DNA from: Carex sylvatica
Lineage: Eukaryota; Streptophyta; Magnoliopsida; Poales; Cyperaceae
Assembly (NCBI GenBank): GCA_964058845.1
Contig: CAXKVR010000105.1
Location: forward strand, 186,001 to 250,000
DNA length: 64,000 nucleotides
Direction of reading: 5' to 3'
The position numbers and the translations under genes were made by a program. Below are positions 1-12,090 of this stretch, piece after piece (positions within the stretch are counted from its first letter, which is position 1; each line of letters starts with the position of its first letter). The notes beneath the pieces were generated by a model. That model was not told the origin of the DNA. It did no database searches and worked only from the letters and a program-made list of their open reading frames with translations.

Positions 1-274
1 CTTTATTATTTCATTGAAAATGACTTTATTGGGGTATTATAATTTTCCTTCCAATTAAAAATGCACTAAAAATTTTCACTTTATTTTGTGGAGCTCTGTT
101 GAATTTTTTTTTTTTTTGTAATATTACCATTATGAATGCATAAAAGTGATATAATAACAATAAACAGAAGCAATCTACATGAGTATTGTTTGACTATAAC
201 ATAATAATAAATAGAAGCACATCATGCCATAAACCTAGCAACTAAGATTGGAATAACTTCGCAAGGAAAAAAAA
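1..274. other. AT-rich intergenic, no gene seen
   Basis: No open reading frame of note and no recognised repeat end. The sequence is AT-rich with short A and T runs and leads into the 1.4-kb tandem duplication. Confidence 0.5.
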
Positions 275-689
275 AAATTAGCTAGCTTGGAGGGGAAGCT
301 TTCTCTAAATGGCATGTGGATCAGACTGCTCTAACATAAATTATAAGATTAGTCTGCTTGAACAAATAAAAAAATTGATGGCCACAAATTCAGTCTCGTT
401 GTTTATTTGAATATTAGTCAATAGTCAACGAGAAAATCAAGGAAAAATTACTTATGTACCCTTGTAAAATTGTAGTATAAGTGTGTATAAGATATATAGT
501 GTATGCGCCGGATTCACCCAAGTATAAAAGGGGCGGATGGAGTTCATATCCTCTCTGTTACCGTAAAAGGGAATATTTTAGAATTAAGTAGATCTGGACT
601 ATGCTTTTAATTTGGCACGAATTTTAAAGAGAACTTCTGCATTTTTTTTGTAGGAAGATGATATGAGTATCTGCACTTGCGTATCCACA

Positions 690-1330
690 CAGTACCTGTA
701 CCTAAACTGCTATAATTGTTTATGGGTACTGCAATTGTTTTAAATCTGTAATTTTTTTTAACATTAATAGTCAAATCTTGAAGTATGCAGTCCAAAGAAC
801 ACAAGTATTTATATCTATATAGTAAACAATGTAAATAATAAATTAATTATTTTTAAATAATCGTATCCGCACCTTTTTTTTAATTTCTGACGCCGTACCT
901 GCACCTAAATTGCCATAATTGCTTGTGGGAACCACAATCGTTTCAGATTTGTAACTCTTTTTTTAAAATATTAATAGTCAAATCTTGATGTAGCCCAAAG
1001 AACACAAGTATTTATATCTATATAGTAAACAATGTAAATGATAAATTAATTATTTTTAAATAATCGTACTCGCACCTTTTTTTGAAATTTCTGACATCGT
1101 ACCCGCATCTAAACTGCCATAATTGCTTGTGGGTACCGCAACCGTTTCAGATCTGTAACTTTTTTTTTTTAATATTAATAGTCAAATCTTGAAGTATGTA
1201 GTCCAAATAACACAAGTATTTATACCTATATAGTAAACAATGCAAATGATAAATTAATTATTTTTAAATAATCGTACCTGCATCTTTTTTTTCAAAATTT
1301 CTAACGTCGTACCCGCATTAGAAACCACTC
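690..1330. repeat. ~205-bp minisatellite (copy 1)
   Basis: About three tandem units. The marker AGTCAAATCTTG starts at 769, 976 and 1180, giving spacings of 207 and 204 bp. Each unit carries TATAGTAAACAATG and a motif like CGTACCTGCACCTAAACTGC. Confidence 0.85.
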
Positions 1331-2097
1331 AAATGGTATGGGGGAACCATAACTGTTTGTGATGACTGAAAGTATTAATATCTAAGTATTGAAAGTATTT
1401 ATATCTATACTACGTTGTGCTTACAACAATCTCAAAAAGTGTTTATAACTATACAGTTATCATAAAATGAAAATCATTTATCTTGTATGCATAAATTATC
1501 TCAAAAATACACATTTAGATCAATATTCATTATGATATTGAACAATAAAATGAAAATTATTTATCAGTTCAACATTTTATATATTACAGATAAAAAATAT
1601 TAATATCTATTATAAGTAATGTAGATATATATCCAATTAAGTAAATGGCATGTGGATCAGACTGCTCTAACAAAAAAAAAAAAAATAGCTAGCTTGGAGG
1701 GGAAGCTTTCTCTAAATGGCATGTGGATCAGACTGCTCTAACATAAATTATAAGATTAGTCTGCTTGAACAAATAAAAAAAATTGATGGCCACAAATTCA
1801 GTCTCGTTGTTTATTTGAATACTAGTCAATAGTCAACGAGAAAATCAAGGAAAAATTACTTATGTACCCTTGTAAAATTGTAGTATAAGTGTGTATAAGA
1901 TATATAGTGTATGCGCCGGATTCACCCAAGTATAAAAGGGGCGGATGGAGTTCATATCCTCTCTGTTACCGTAAAAGGGAATATTTTAGAATTAAGTAGA
2001 TCTGGACTATGCTTTTAATTTGGCACGAATTTTAAAGAGAACTTCTGCATTTTTTTTGTAGGAAGATGATATGAGTATCTGCACTTGCGTATCCACA

Positions 2098-2740
2098 CAG
2101 TACCTGTACCTAAACTGCTATAATTGTTTATGGGTACTGCAATTGTTTTAAATCTGTAATTTTTTTTAACATTAATAGTCAAATCTTGAAGTATGCAGTC
2201 CAAAGAACACAAGTATTTATATCTATATAGTAAACAATGTAAATAATAAATTAATTATTTTTAAATAATCGTATCCGCACCTTTTTTTTAATTTCTGACG
2301 CCGTACCTGCACCTAAATTGTCATAATTGCTTATGGGAACTACAATCGTTTCAGATTTGTAACTCTTTTTTTAAAATATTAATAGTCAAATCTTGATGTA
2401 GTCCAAAGAACACAAGTATTTATATCTATATAGTAAACAATGTAAATGATAAATTAATTATTTTTAAATAATCGTACTCGCACCTTTTTTTGAAATTTCT
2501 GACATCGTACCCGTATCTAAACTGCCATAATTGCTTGTGGGTACCGCAACCGTTTCAGATCTGTAACTTTTTTTTTTAATATTAATAGTCAAATCTTGAA
2601 GTATGTAGTCCAAATAACACAAGTATTTATACCTATATAGTAAACAATGCAAATGATAAATTAATTATTTTTAAATAATCGTACCTGCATCTTTTTTTTC
2701 AAAATTTCTGACGTCGTACCCGCATTAGAAACCACTCAAA
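2098..2740. repeat. ~205-bp minisatellite (copy 2)
   Basis: The same minisatellite as at 690-1330, carried within the second copy of the 1.4-kb duplication. The tandem repeat is therefore nested: the short array formed first and the whole segment was duplicated later. Confidence 0.85.
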
Positions 2741-3051
2741 TGGTATGGGGGAACCATAACTGTATGTGATGACTGAAAGTATTAATATCTAAGTATTGAA
2801 AGTATTTATATCTATACTACGTTGTGCTTATAACAATCTCAAAAAGTGTTTATAACTATACAATTATCATAAAATGAAAATCATTTATCTTGTATGCATA
2901 AATTATCTCAAAAATACACATTTAGATCAATATTCATTATGATATTGAACAATAAAATGAAAATTATTTATCAGTTCAACATTTTATATATTACAGATGA
3001 AAAGTATTAATATCTATTATAAGTAATGTAGATATATATCCAATTAAGTAT

Positions 3052-3690
3052 TAACATAAATGTAATAAAGTATTAATGTCTATAATGCCAAAAAGAGGTG
3101 GCGAGTAGAGGAATCACGCAAGGGGCGCGCAGACGGAGACTGGTGAGGTAAAGGTGATTCGGGTTGCAGAAGCCGTCGATACGATCTGAGAATTTTTTAT
3201 TTTCTCTGCAAGCGGATCAGATTAGGAGCCGATTTATATCGCTAATGGAGGTGAGAGAAGAGAGAGAGATTTTATTTTAGAAAGTCGTTAGTTAGGATAG
3301 TCAAATTAGAAGGTTGGCTGAGTTGAAAAATATGCGGATACGGTGCGGAGATGAAGATGTGGATACTAAAATAATTATTCTTTTTTTATTAAAAGTCCGT
3401 AGGCAACCCTTACATCATTAATAAGCACCGGATTGAGTAAACTCTGAGTTGTGAAGTTGTGGGACCTACTGTTCAATATTTGAGAGGATACTTTTCTGAA
3501 GCGGATGTCGGTGTGGAAAAAGAGACTAAACCAATTGCATTATATAAATTGAAGATTAAACTTTTTCATTAAATTTGGTATATTTATATGTATCAATATT
3601 TTTTAGTCTGTCTTATATAATGCAATTGCATTATTTTAAATTTTTACAATTTTTCATAATTTGGTGACTAAAAGTTGGTATTTTCATTGT
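3052..3690. other. Intergenic; GC-richer patch and small hairpin
   Basis: No gene recognised. Positions 3095-3260 are richer in G than their surroundings and may be an old gene or transposon remnant. A 15-bp perfect inverted repeat, AATTGCATTATATAA, pairs 3533-3547 with 3613-3627. Confidence 0.45.
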
Positions 3691-3850
3691 GGGTCTGTTC
3701 GGCTGTAAAATGAAAATCACTGTTCACGTGGAAAAACGAAAATTCACTCAGACTGAATTTTTTTTTTCCACGTAAACAGTAATTTTCAGTTCAAAATTTT
3801 TGCATTCCCGTACCTATTTTCAATCCCACTGTGCAGCCGAACAAGCCCTG
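3691..3850. mobile_element. hAT-like MITE, ~160 bp
   Basis: The terminal inverted repeats read GGGTCTGTTCGGCTG on the left and, in reverse complement, CAGGGCTTGTTCGGCTG on the right. Flanking 8-mers TCATTGTG and TATTTGTG are an imperfect (6/8) target duplication. The interior is itself near-palindromic around a CACTGTTCACGTGG motif. Confidence 0.7.
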
Positions 3851-4925
3851 TATTTGTGGAGGTTAATGCGAAGCAGTGATATGAATATTGTAACAAGAAT
3901 AACATGAACATATTATTTTATACGTTTTCCATTTGTGTGATATGAAAAAAAAAACGATGATAACATTTGCAAGGGAAAATAATTTTATATGAGGTTTGAT
4001 TTCTGAGTGGAAATTATTATAAATATTTCAAAGTTAGAAAATTTGAATTTAAAAAAAATATATGATTATGTTGTCTGGACAATTAGTGAAAATGTCAAAA
4101 CAATAATAAAATACAGTATAAATTGGACTTTTAATTTTGATTGAACAAGTTATGAACGAGTTGGTCAAGTATTTCTTCGTTTTAGTTTTATTTAATTAGA
4201 GGAGAAACATTTATGTTTAAAAATTAGCATTTCTTTTAAACTTATTCAATAAACAAATTACATTCCACAAATTACGATCACACGGTTTCTAACGTACGCT
4301 ATTCCACAAAATAGATAGAACATAGTTTCAAAAGTATTTCTTTATTTTAATACAATGTTTGAATAGAACAGTTTTGTTTATAACAAATTAACATTTCCTT
4401 CAAACTTCATGACACAAATTACAATAACACGGTTTCCAAAATCTTTGCAGGGACCTACACTATAGTTAGAATGCTTAGCCGTCCCCATAATTTTTAAATT
4501 TCACTATTTGCATATTAATATTTAGTTGAAATTTTTTTTGGTATGTATTAGCCTCTCTTTGACATATACCAGTGTTGTAAAAAATGTCTGTTTAGACCGA
4601 TTAATCGGCTGATTAGTCATTGACGGTAACTAAATAGTCATGAATTCTTCTGACTAATCAACCGATTATTTCTGATTATGACCGATTATTCCGGATTAAT
4701 CGCTTGATGGTACAATGTTCGTCTGACGACCGCATACTGTTATTTACAACATGATATATACTAGCATTTCTTTTTGTGTGTTGATTTAACTTTTTGGTTT
4801 TCCTTTTCTATTCCATACAGTAAAATGTGTTATTAACATAAAACATTTTATGAATTCTAATAAATATGTAATATAATAATATTAAAGGACTTTAATGTAA
4901 AATTCCATAATCAAATAAGAGTAAA

Positions 4926-5224
4926 GTTAAAATGCGTCATTGGTTTTGTGCCCACCCTTAGAGACCAAATTTTATATTTTTTGGAATTTTTTTACTATTT
5001 TTTAGATAGATACAAAATCACTACATCTGGACCATCCAAAAATAGTGATTTTATATCTATCTAAATAAATAGTAAAAAAATTCCAAAAAATATAAATTTT
5101 GGTCTCTAAGCACATTTTAATATGTATATCATGTTGAGTGATTCAGATCGACTGTTTGAACTTTGTAAATAGAAATAGAGACGTGTGATATGATTGGAGC
5201 CCAAAACCAATAGTACATTTTAAC
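4926..5224. mobile_element. Foldback element, ~300 bp (AGACCAAATTTT core)
   Basis: A long near-perfect palindrome. The core arms 4960-5030 and 5037-5107 both contain AGAGACCAAATTTTATATTT and TTTTTTACTATTT. Outer arms extend to GTTAAAATGCGTCATTGG on the left, matched by the reverse complement at 5195-5224. The right arm carries the family marker ATCGACTGTTTGAACTTT. No transposase is present. Confidence 0.8.
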
Positions 5225-5569
5225 CCTATTCATCAAATAATATTCATCAAATAATATGATTTTTTAAGTATAATTATTGAGTTAAATTTCATAATATTCT
5301 TTGTTGCACGTGTTGAAAAATTCGTACGGAAAAGTATTAATTCTACAATGCAAAATAATAACATACAACTTGATTAAAAAGTCTAGGTCAAACCTGTTAA
5401 AAATCTTAGTAAATGTTCTTTGAAAATGACAATTTATAATTTGTTGCGTATGAACATAAATTTATAATTTGCACATATTGTTGATAAGAAGGAAATTGCA
5501 AGACAAAATTAGTGTAGTCAATTTTAAGCAAAGTTTTTGCTCCAATTAACAGAATATGAGTATTATATC

Positions 5570-5965
5570 AGAGAGGATTCGAATTTTTCTATTTTTTATG
5601 TCTTAATTAGAATTATATTTTTGAAATATTAACATTTTAAAATTTAAAATTTAAATGTTAGAATAGAACCGTTAGATATAATATGTATCATTTTTTATGC
5701 ACATCTAAAATATTATAACATTTTAATTTTGTTTTGATTGTTATTAAAAATTTGTAAAAAATATATTTGTGTGGTAGTTTTTTAATGTTGATTTTACAAT
5801 TTACTGATTCACATAAAATTAATATCGAAAAATAAAAATATATAAATTACATTGTTTTATTTTGGTTATTTTGGCCTAAAAGTTTTTAGAATTGTTATTA
5901 TTAAAGAGAAAAACTTTTAGAAATTTTAAAAAGAAAATAAAGATCCGAAAAATGAAGACATTTCA
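5570..5965. mobile_element. Degenerate foldback element in block A
   Basis: The left edge resembles GAGAGGATTCGAATTTTTC and the right edge, in reverse complement, GAGTAGAATTGAAATGTC. The interior includes ACCGTTAGAT, shared with the element at 6139-6556. The right edge aligns with block B at about 10205, so the insertion is probably older than the block duplication. Confidence 0.5.
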
Positions 5966-6138
5966 ATTCTACTCATTATACTAATTGAATGGGGACGTAT
6001 GATTTATCCAAAGTATTTAATTTGTATGTGAAGATCTTATTTAATTTATATACAAAATAAACAAGCAACTGAAATTCTTAAGAAATTGGCATATTAGTCG
6101 TGAAGCCGCCAACACTTTTCCGCTTGAGAATATTATTT

Positions 6139-6556
6139 GAGAAGAGTTCAAATGCCTTCATTTTTTGTGTCTCTATCGTATCTCTATTTTTTAAAAAATT
6201 AATAACTCAAAATTTAAAACTTAAAAGTCAAAATAAAACCGTTAGATGTGATCTATATTATTTTTTCTATGTGCTCATAAAAAATTATCACAATTCAATA
6301 TTATTTTTATGTGAATCAATAAGTTAAAAAATTAACGTCTAGAAATTATCCACATTAGTATTTTTTTACAAGCTCTTGATGACAACCAAAACAAAATTAG
6401 AATGCCATAATTTTTTACACGTGCATAGATAAAATAATGTAGATCATATCCAACGGTTTTATTTTAACTTCTAAGTTTCAAATTTTGAGTTATTAAAGTT
6501 TTTAAAAATAGAGATATAGTGGAGACACAGAAAATGGAGGCATTTAAACTCTCCTC
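6139..6556. mobile_element. Foldback MITE with 9-bp target duplication
   Basis: Inverted arms of about 180 bp start GAGAAGAGTTCAAATGCC and end GGCATTTAAACTCTCCTC. The perfect flanking 9-mer ATATTATTT (6130-6138 and 6557-6565) is a target duplication of Mutator type. Blocks B (about 10415) and C (about 13605) hold the related unoccupied site, so this insertion came after the block duplication. Confidence 0.85.
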
Positions 6557-6689
6557 ATATTATTTTTATAGATTTTCAGCAATATTTAGAGCTTCCTCTT
6601 GACTTTTATTCTTTTGACTCACAAGTTCCAAAATAGTTGTAAAAGTGAGGGTACAATACTGTATATAATGCATTTTGATCCGTACTGTA

Positions 6690-6895
6690 AACTTATATTT
6701 TTATTTTCAAAGTCTAAAAAATTAATTCGTTTCAAATGTTACATTTAAAAAAAATTTATACTATTTTTTATATAGGTAAAAATTACTTGATCTAAAGAAT
6801 TAAGACTGTTAAAAATAGTGATTTTTTATCTATCTAAAAACATAGTATTTTTTTAAATATATTAAAATTTAGCATCAAAACACATTTATAATATA
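6690..6895. mobile_element. Diverged foldback core
   Basis: Imperfect arms around 6720-6790 and 6815-6890, with TATACTATTTTTTATATAGG mirrored by TATCTATCTAAAAACATAG. This is a more decayed member of the family seen at 4926 and 9660. Confidence 0.5.
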
Positions 6896-7123
6896 CTAAT
6901 TTTGGATGGGATGTTACTGTTCATTCTACAGTAACACCTATCTTGATCACCCTCTGATACGTGTTGAATGGCTCTCGCTGATTTGTTTTCATATAAAGCA
7001 TGATAAATGATTCCGAATTAAATGTTTATATTTTGAAAATAAAAATATGAATCTGTAGTAAATACCTAAGCATAATACTGTAACTTTACTCTAGTTTTAT
7101 TACTTGGACTTAAATCTTTAATT

Positions 7124-8188
7124 GACAAGTGGAAAAAACGTGTCATGTCGTGACTAACATGTCGCAACTTTAGTCTCGTGTAATGTCGTGTTGTGATCAA
7201 GTTAATTTTTCACGTGCTGTATTGTGTTGTGACCAGTGGCGTAGCTAGGATTTTTATCAGGCAAAAAATAAATTATTAAAAAATAGTTATTATTTTTATA
7301 TAATTATTAATAAAAAAATTTTAATTGTGATTAAAAATGAATTTTCTTTAGTCTAATCAGTTTGCAGGTTAAATTTTTTTTTTAATATTCTTTGTGATTA
7401 AGATAATTTATGTTTTAAAAATAAATAGATTTACTGTATATTAAAATTGTGAAATAGCAAAGCACAATGATCTGGATTGAATGTTAAGACTCAAATAATT
7501 TTTAGATGCTTCTGGTTCTCTGTGAACCAATAATTATTTCTATTTTTATACTTAATGGACCAATATATCAGGTCTATTTAGAAAGAAGTATTCAATAATC
7601 GTTTTTCTCCAAAGAGTCACTGTTCACTTTTTTTTCCAAATGAACAAATCACCTTTTGGTTAAATTCAAAATTGACACAAAAAAGACCAAATCAAGCCAC
7701 AACTAGAAGAGAATCATGACAGGAGTAGGCAATGATATAATTTTATACGGATTTGTAGGTAATTATCAAAATCCAGGGGTAGGCGGTTGCCTACCCCTAG
7801 TTCATGCTGGCTCCACCTCTGGCCGTGACCAAAATGTCAAGGGATGATCGCGGCACGCAAATGATCACGTCACATGAGTCACGTCGTATCCAAACATGCC
7901 TGTAGCCAAACGTGACTTGCGTGATAATTTATCATAGTTTAAGCTAGTATATTCAAGATTCACTTTTTGGTCAAGATTTAACAGTCTTAATTACACATGA
8001 TTTGCATGACCGCGTGCCATATCGTGACTAGATATTTCGCATGACGTGCCGTGTTGTGTCAAATTTTTAAAAAAAATCACAACACACAAATTACAATACA
8101 TAACCGACACATATACCATACCATTCTGTACCATAAACATACCATTTCGTAACAGAGTCAGCTTCATCGTGTCATTTTTTCCACTTTA
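7124..8188. mobile_element. hAT MITE (TAGAGTGG family), interrupted
   Basis: The ends read AAGTGGAAAAAACGTG on the left and TTTTTTCCACTTTA on the right. The interior is rich in CGTGAC/GTCACG words, as in copies at 24118, 25036, 25838 and 60802. A second hAT element is nested at 7234-7821. Blocks B and C have the empty site (about 10520 and 13752). The left flank lost part of the target duplication. Confidence 0.7.
7234..7821. mobile_element. hAT element, nested, ~588 bp
   Basis: The terminal inverted repeats CAGTGGCGTAGCTAGGATT and, in reverse complement, CAGAGGTGGAGCCAGCATG match a very common plant hAT end. Flanking 8-mers GTTGTGAC (7226-7233) and GCCGTGAC (7822-7829) agree at 6/8, and both differences are C-to-T type. 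No transposase is visible, so the element is non-autonomous. Confidence 0.8.
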
Positions 8189-9004
8189 GACCAACATAGT
8201 AGTCAATAGAATAAACTAGTATATCAAAGCAAGCAACGCCAGCTTCCGGCCGGATTTGTCCTTTTACTGGTGGAGAAGGAGAACATAGAAATTAATATTA
8301 CATGTCCTTTTCTCACTCGCGCGTTATGATTAAAAACTTAACGGTTTCGTTGAAACTTCGTTCATTAAACAAATACATCTCACAAATTACGGTACCTAAC
8401 ACGGTTTCCAAAGCGATTTACTAAGGGAAAAAAATATATTTAAAACTGCGATTATTCAAAGATCGAAAGTACGAAATCCACTTGCGATTTCGTAGCTTCT
8501 GTAAAAACTTTCAGAAAAAAAAATAGAAATTTATTCATATATATTTAATTAGTCAAAATAAAAGAAATGAAAGTTATTTTTAGTCTTTGTAGGAATTTAC
8601 ATCTTGAAATTTTATTGAATTTTGTTATATTTATTTGCCTTTCTATTTTATTTTTGATATGTACTAGCGTTTCTTTTGGTGCGTTGATTTACACTTTTGG
8701 TTTTTCTTTTCTATTCAACCCAGTAAATAATTTTCTTTATTAAAACCTTGCTATTTAATTTAACAACACATTTTTTAAGAATTTTACTTAAATACGCAAT
8801 ATAATAATTTTAAAGGATTTTAATGTAAAATTCCCTAATCAAATAATATGATTTTAGCGCTGTTATGTCTAAATCCTAGTTTCGTAGTCTTTGCGCGCTT
8901 ACATTATTCAAGAGAATTATTAAGTGTAATTTTCGTTGGAAAAATTCGTATAGTGTACTAATTATACAACGCAAAATATTATAGTAAAAGTGTTTGTCGC
9001 ACCT

Positions 9005-9306
9005 ACAGGGATGTCTCTTTAAATTTCACTTTTAATTTTCTCTTTTTCGCTGTACTGGTAGGAGCTGTAGACTGTAGTTGCCTTTTAGTGTTTTCTGTTA
9101 GAAAGGGCAATCTGAGGGGCCTAGATGCAATTGTTGCTTTTCTGGCATGGACCCCTTGTCAGGGATTTATCATATTCATAGGCATAGCGAATGGGGCACT
9201 GATCTTGTAACACATGCCAGCTCAACAGCTATAAGCTAAGCTGATGTAATTTCATGCATGGAATGAAATTCTGCCTGCGGGCTCTTCGCAAAAAAAAAAA
9301 AAAAAA
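9005..9306 (+). mobile_element. Retroposed insertion with poly(A) and 16-bp target duplication
   Basis: About 300 bp ending in a 17-base A run (9290-9306), flanked by the perfect 16-mer AGTGTTTGTCGCACCT at 8989-9004 and 9307-9322. This is the hallmark of L1-type reverse-transcriptase insertion. The 3' part, with GAAATTCTGCCTGCGGGC, looks like the tail of a plant LINE, so a 5'-truncated LINE is most likely; a SINE or processed transcript is possible. Confidence 0.85.
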
Positions 9307-9659
9307 AGTGTTTGTCGCACCTGTTAAAATTCTAGTACAAGTTCTTTGAAAATGACAATTTTTTTATGTGAACATAAATTTATAATTTGCACCGTTGCAC
9401 ATAGGGTTGATAAGGAGGTAATTGCAAGGCAAAATCAGTGAAGTCAATTTATGCCAAAAAAAAAAAAGGATTTAAATAGTTTTATTTTTGTATATATATA
9501 TATTTTTTATAATTTAATAACTTAAATTTATGATAAAATAATTTTATGTATATTATATTATAAAAAATTATGATATTTTAACTTCTTTTATTGCTATCAT
9601 AGAGATTGTAAAAATACACTGATATGGATAATTTTTGGACGTTGATTTTTCAACTATTA

Positions 9660-10045
9660 ATTTATGAAGAAGGTTCAAATGTTTCGTGTTTTTCATACCC
9701 CATTTGTCTCTCATGTCCTTATTTTCTTTTTCAAAATTCAAACAATCAATCCGAACTACTCAACAGAATCTCCATATTGAAATATACTGGGAGACCAAAT
9801 TTTATATTTTTTGAAACTTTTTTACTATTTTTTTAGATAGGTACAAAAAACTGTGTTTGGATGGTCCAAAATTTCTAAATAACATTAATTTTGTACCTAT
9901 CTAAAAACAAAATATAAAATATAAAATTTGGTTCAAGAACATTTTAATAAGAAGATTCCGTTGAATGGATCGGATCAACTGTTTGAATTTTAAACACATA
10001 TAAGAACATGAGGTACAAATGAGGCATTTATACACCCAACTCTTT
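9660..10045. mobile_element. Foldback element in block B
   Basis: The inner core (9788-9945) repeats GGGAGACCAAATTTTATATT and its complement. The outer arms pair TTCAAATG, TTCAAAATTCAAACAATC and CAACAGAATCTCC with the reverse complement of 9950-10045. The core matches the elements at 4926, 45700 and 46700, while the outermost arms resemble the family at 6139. Confidence 0.7.
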
Positions 10046-10724
10046 ACATAAATACAAAATCAAAAAGTAATAATTTTTTTATGTATAAGTAAATGAAACA
10101 TATAAATTATATAGTTTTGTTTTGGCCTAAAAGCTTTATAATTTGTTGTTAACTTGTTATTAAAAAAAATAAAGATATAAAAAAGAGATACATTTAAATC
10201 CTACTCATTATACTAACTGAATGAGGGCGTAATCACCAAAAGATTTATCCAAGGTCTTCCAAATTTTTCTTTAATTGTGCTTGGAATTTTTTTAACGTAT
10301 ACGAAGATCTTATTTATTTCTGGATTCTTAAAAGGTTTCCATGTAATTAATTAATTTACACAACATAAATAAGAAACTAAAATTACTAAGAAATTATTTA
10401 TTTCCGCTAGGAATATTATTTTTATAGGTTTTGAGCTTCCTCTTGACTTTTACTCTTTCCTTCTCAAGTTTGAAAATTGTTGTAATTACTTGAACTTAAA
10501 GTACTTAATTGGCAAGAATAATAGTCAATAGCATAGAAGAGTAGTATATAAAAACAAGACTCCAGCTTTCAAATATACTTTTTTACTGGCGGAGAGCATA
10601 GAAACTAAAATGATATGTCCATTTCTTACTGGTGGAGAACATAGAAAAAAAATGACATAAATTCCCCTTTAGCCGAAAGGATGGCTTGTGGATAAGGAAT
10701 ATTGATGGGGTCCTCAATCAAAAA

Positions 10725-10800
10725 GGGCAAATTTCATGTGTATCCCTCAAAAAATTCGATATTACTCATTTCTGCTCTAAAATTGACAACGCGTTTTTTT
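10725..10800. mobile_element. Solo end of the MULE found at 21874
   Basis: The stretch TTTCATGTGTATCCCTC followed by CTCAAAAAATTCGATATTAC matches the terminal repeat of the element at 21874-23605. No partner end lies nearby. Confidence 0.5.
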
Positions 10801-11219
10801 AATAATTAACATTTCATTGAAAATTATGGAGGAGAACGGTTATATTTAAAAATTAACATTTCTTTGAAACTTCATTCAATAAACACATACATCTATTTTT
10901 AGTCAAAGAAGAAGAAAAGAAAGTTATTCATGTATTATTATTATTAGTATTTGCTTGCTTACGTAGATTAGTTGATCATTTTTTAGTTTAATTTTCATAG
11001 TGTATGTCCTTTTCTTGCACATGTTGTAAAAATTCAAACGGATAGTCAATAGTGTATTAATTCCGCAGTACAAAATAAATGACATGAACTAACGCGTCAT
11101 GCAACTCAGTTGATAGTCTTTGTTGCACCTGTTTGTTAATTAAAATTCAAGTAAAAGTTATTTGAAAAAGAAAATTGTTATGTAATGATGTGAACATTAT
11201 ATAATTTGCACTTCAAGTT

Positions 11220-12085
11220 GATAAGGTGTACCTCTCATGTACTGGCGGCCGGGCTGAGCACGCGACGCGACAGAACAACACCCTCGCATTCATTTGCTGT
11301 CATGTCAACCTACGTCGCAACAGAAAGAAACAGAAACAATATAGAGTCAGCTACAAAGCCGAATAACTAGTTATTTATCGACGCAGTTTCTCTATAATTG
11401 GTTTAATAACAGTAAACAACAATTTCAATAGGATTGAATTAATTCACACAATTAAATATCATATTACGTATGCATATTTAACCGATAATATCAGTTGGAT
11501 CTAGGTTTTCAATAACAACAGTTTTATTCCAGTTGGAATTCCTGAAACAGGCGATTCCCAATATTACAGTCCATTAAAAACAGTTTCAGTATCTAGATCT
11601 CATAATCTGATTTTCCAATTCAGTACCCAATCAACTATACAAATCGAAAAATTCAGATTATAGAGAAGTCTGATTACTTGATAACGATCAATTCAGAAAT
11701 CCAATTCGAAATACAACACTTGTTCAGAATCAACACGACGTAGTTAGAATTTCAATCGGATATCCAATCAAAATATTCCTATTATTTTATCTAATCTCCT
11801 TCTCTCTTTCTCTTTTATTTTTCCTTTCCTTTCTTTCTCTAATTTTTTTTTTTTTTTTACCGAGTCATATGAAGATGGAAACAAAACAAATTAAAAGGGT
11901 GGTAAGGAGATGAATGCATGGAGGCCACGTGGCCTTAGTGCCACATTGGCTTATATATATATATATATATTTTAAGTTTATGTTTTAACATTTAAACCTT
12001 GTAATTTTTCAATATTACAAATAAATACCAAAATAAATTTCAGAAAAATATATTAAAATCACCGGGTGTTATATGTACCTTTGAA
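11220..12085. other. Intergenic, no gene seen
   Basis: No recognisable coding sequence. It contains a CT-rich stretch (about 11785-11850), a T run, and a (TA)n microsatellite at about 11953-11974. Confidence 0.5.
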
Positions 12086-12090
12086 AAAAG

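Larger units (their letters stand above)
275..3051. repeat. 1.4-kb segment duplicated in tandem
   Basis: Two direct copies, about 281-1643 and 1688-3051, lie 1,407-1,408 bp apart and are nearly identical, with only scattered differences such as at about 917 versus 2324. The junction at about 1644-1687 repeats a short stretch also found near 309-336. Because the copies are so alike, identical 65-codon minus-strand frames appear at 607-804 and 2015-2212. These are repeat artefacts, not genes. The near identity implies a recent duplication. Confidence 0.93.
4200..8305. repeat. Diverged tandem block A
   Basis: First of three related blocks in direct orientation (others at 8306-10715 and 10716-13995). 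Shared landmarks, in order, are: a segment like ATTAACATTTCTTTGAAACTT; a stretch ending GTTCTTTGAAAATGACAATT; AAACTAAAATTACTAAGAAATT; GAGCTTCCTCTTGACTTTTA; AATAGTCAA; and a closing GGTGGAGAACATAGAAA. Block A is longest because it gained the foldback at 6139 and nested hAT elements at 7124-8188. No coding sequence is recognisable. Confidence 0.75.
8306..10715. repeat. Diverged tandem block B
   Basis: Second copy of the block, aligned to A and C by the same ordered landmarks. It ends in a TATA-like AGTATATAAAAACAAG (10534-10549), a GGCGGAGAGCATAGAAA stretch and CCCTTTAGCCGAA. It carries its own retroposed insertion at 9005-9306. No gene is recognisable; the block end resembles a promoter, but no coding sequence follows. 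Confidence 0.75.

Noticed and set aside
607..2652. Minus-strand frames of 62-65 codons at 607, 2015 and 2464
   Set aside because: They are translations of the ~205-bp minisatellite, identical because the DNA is duplicated; no codon-level constraint or known motif.
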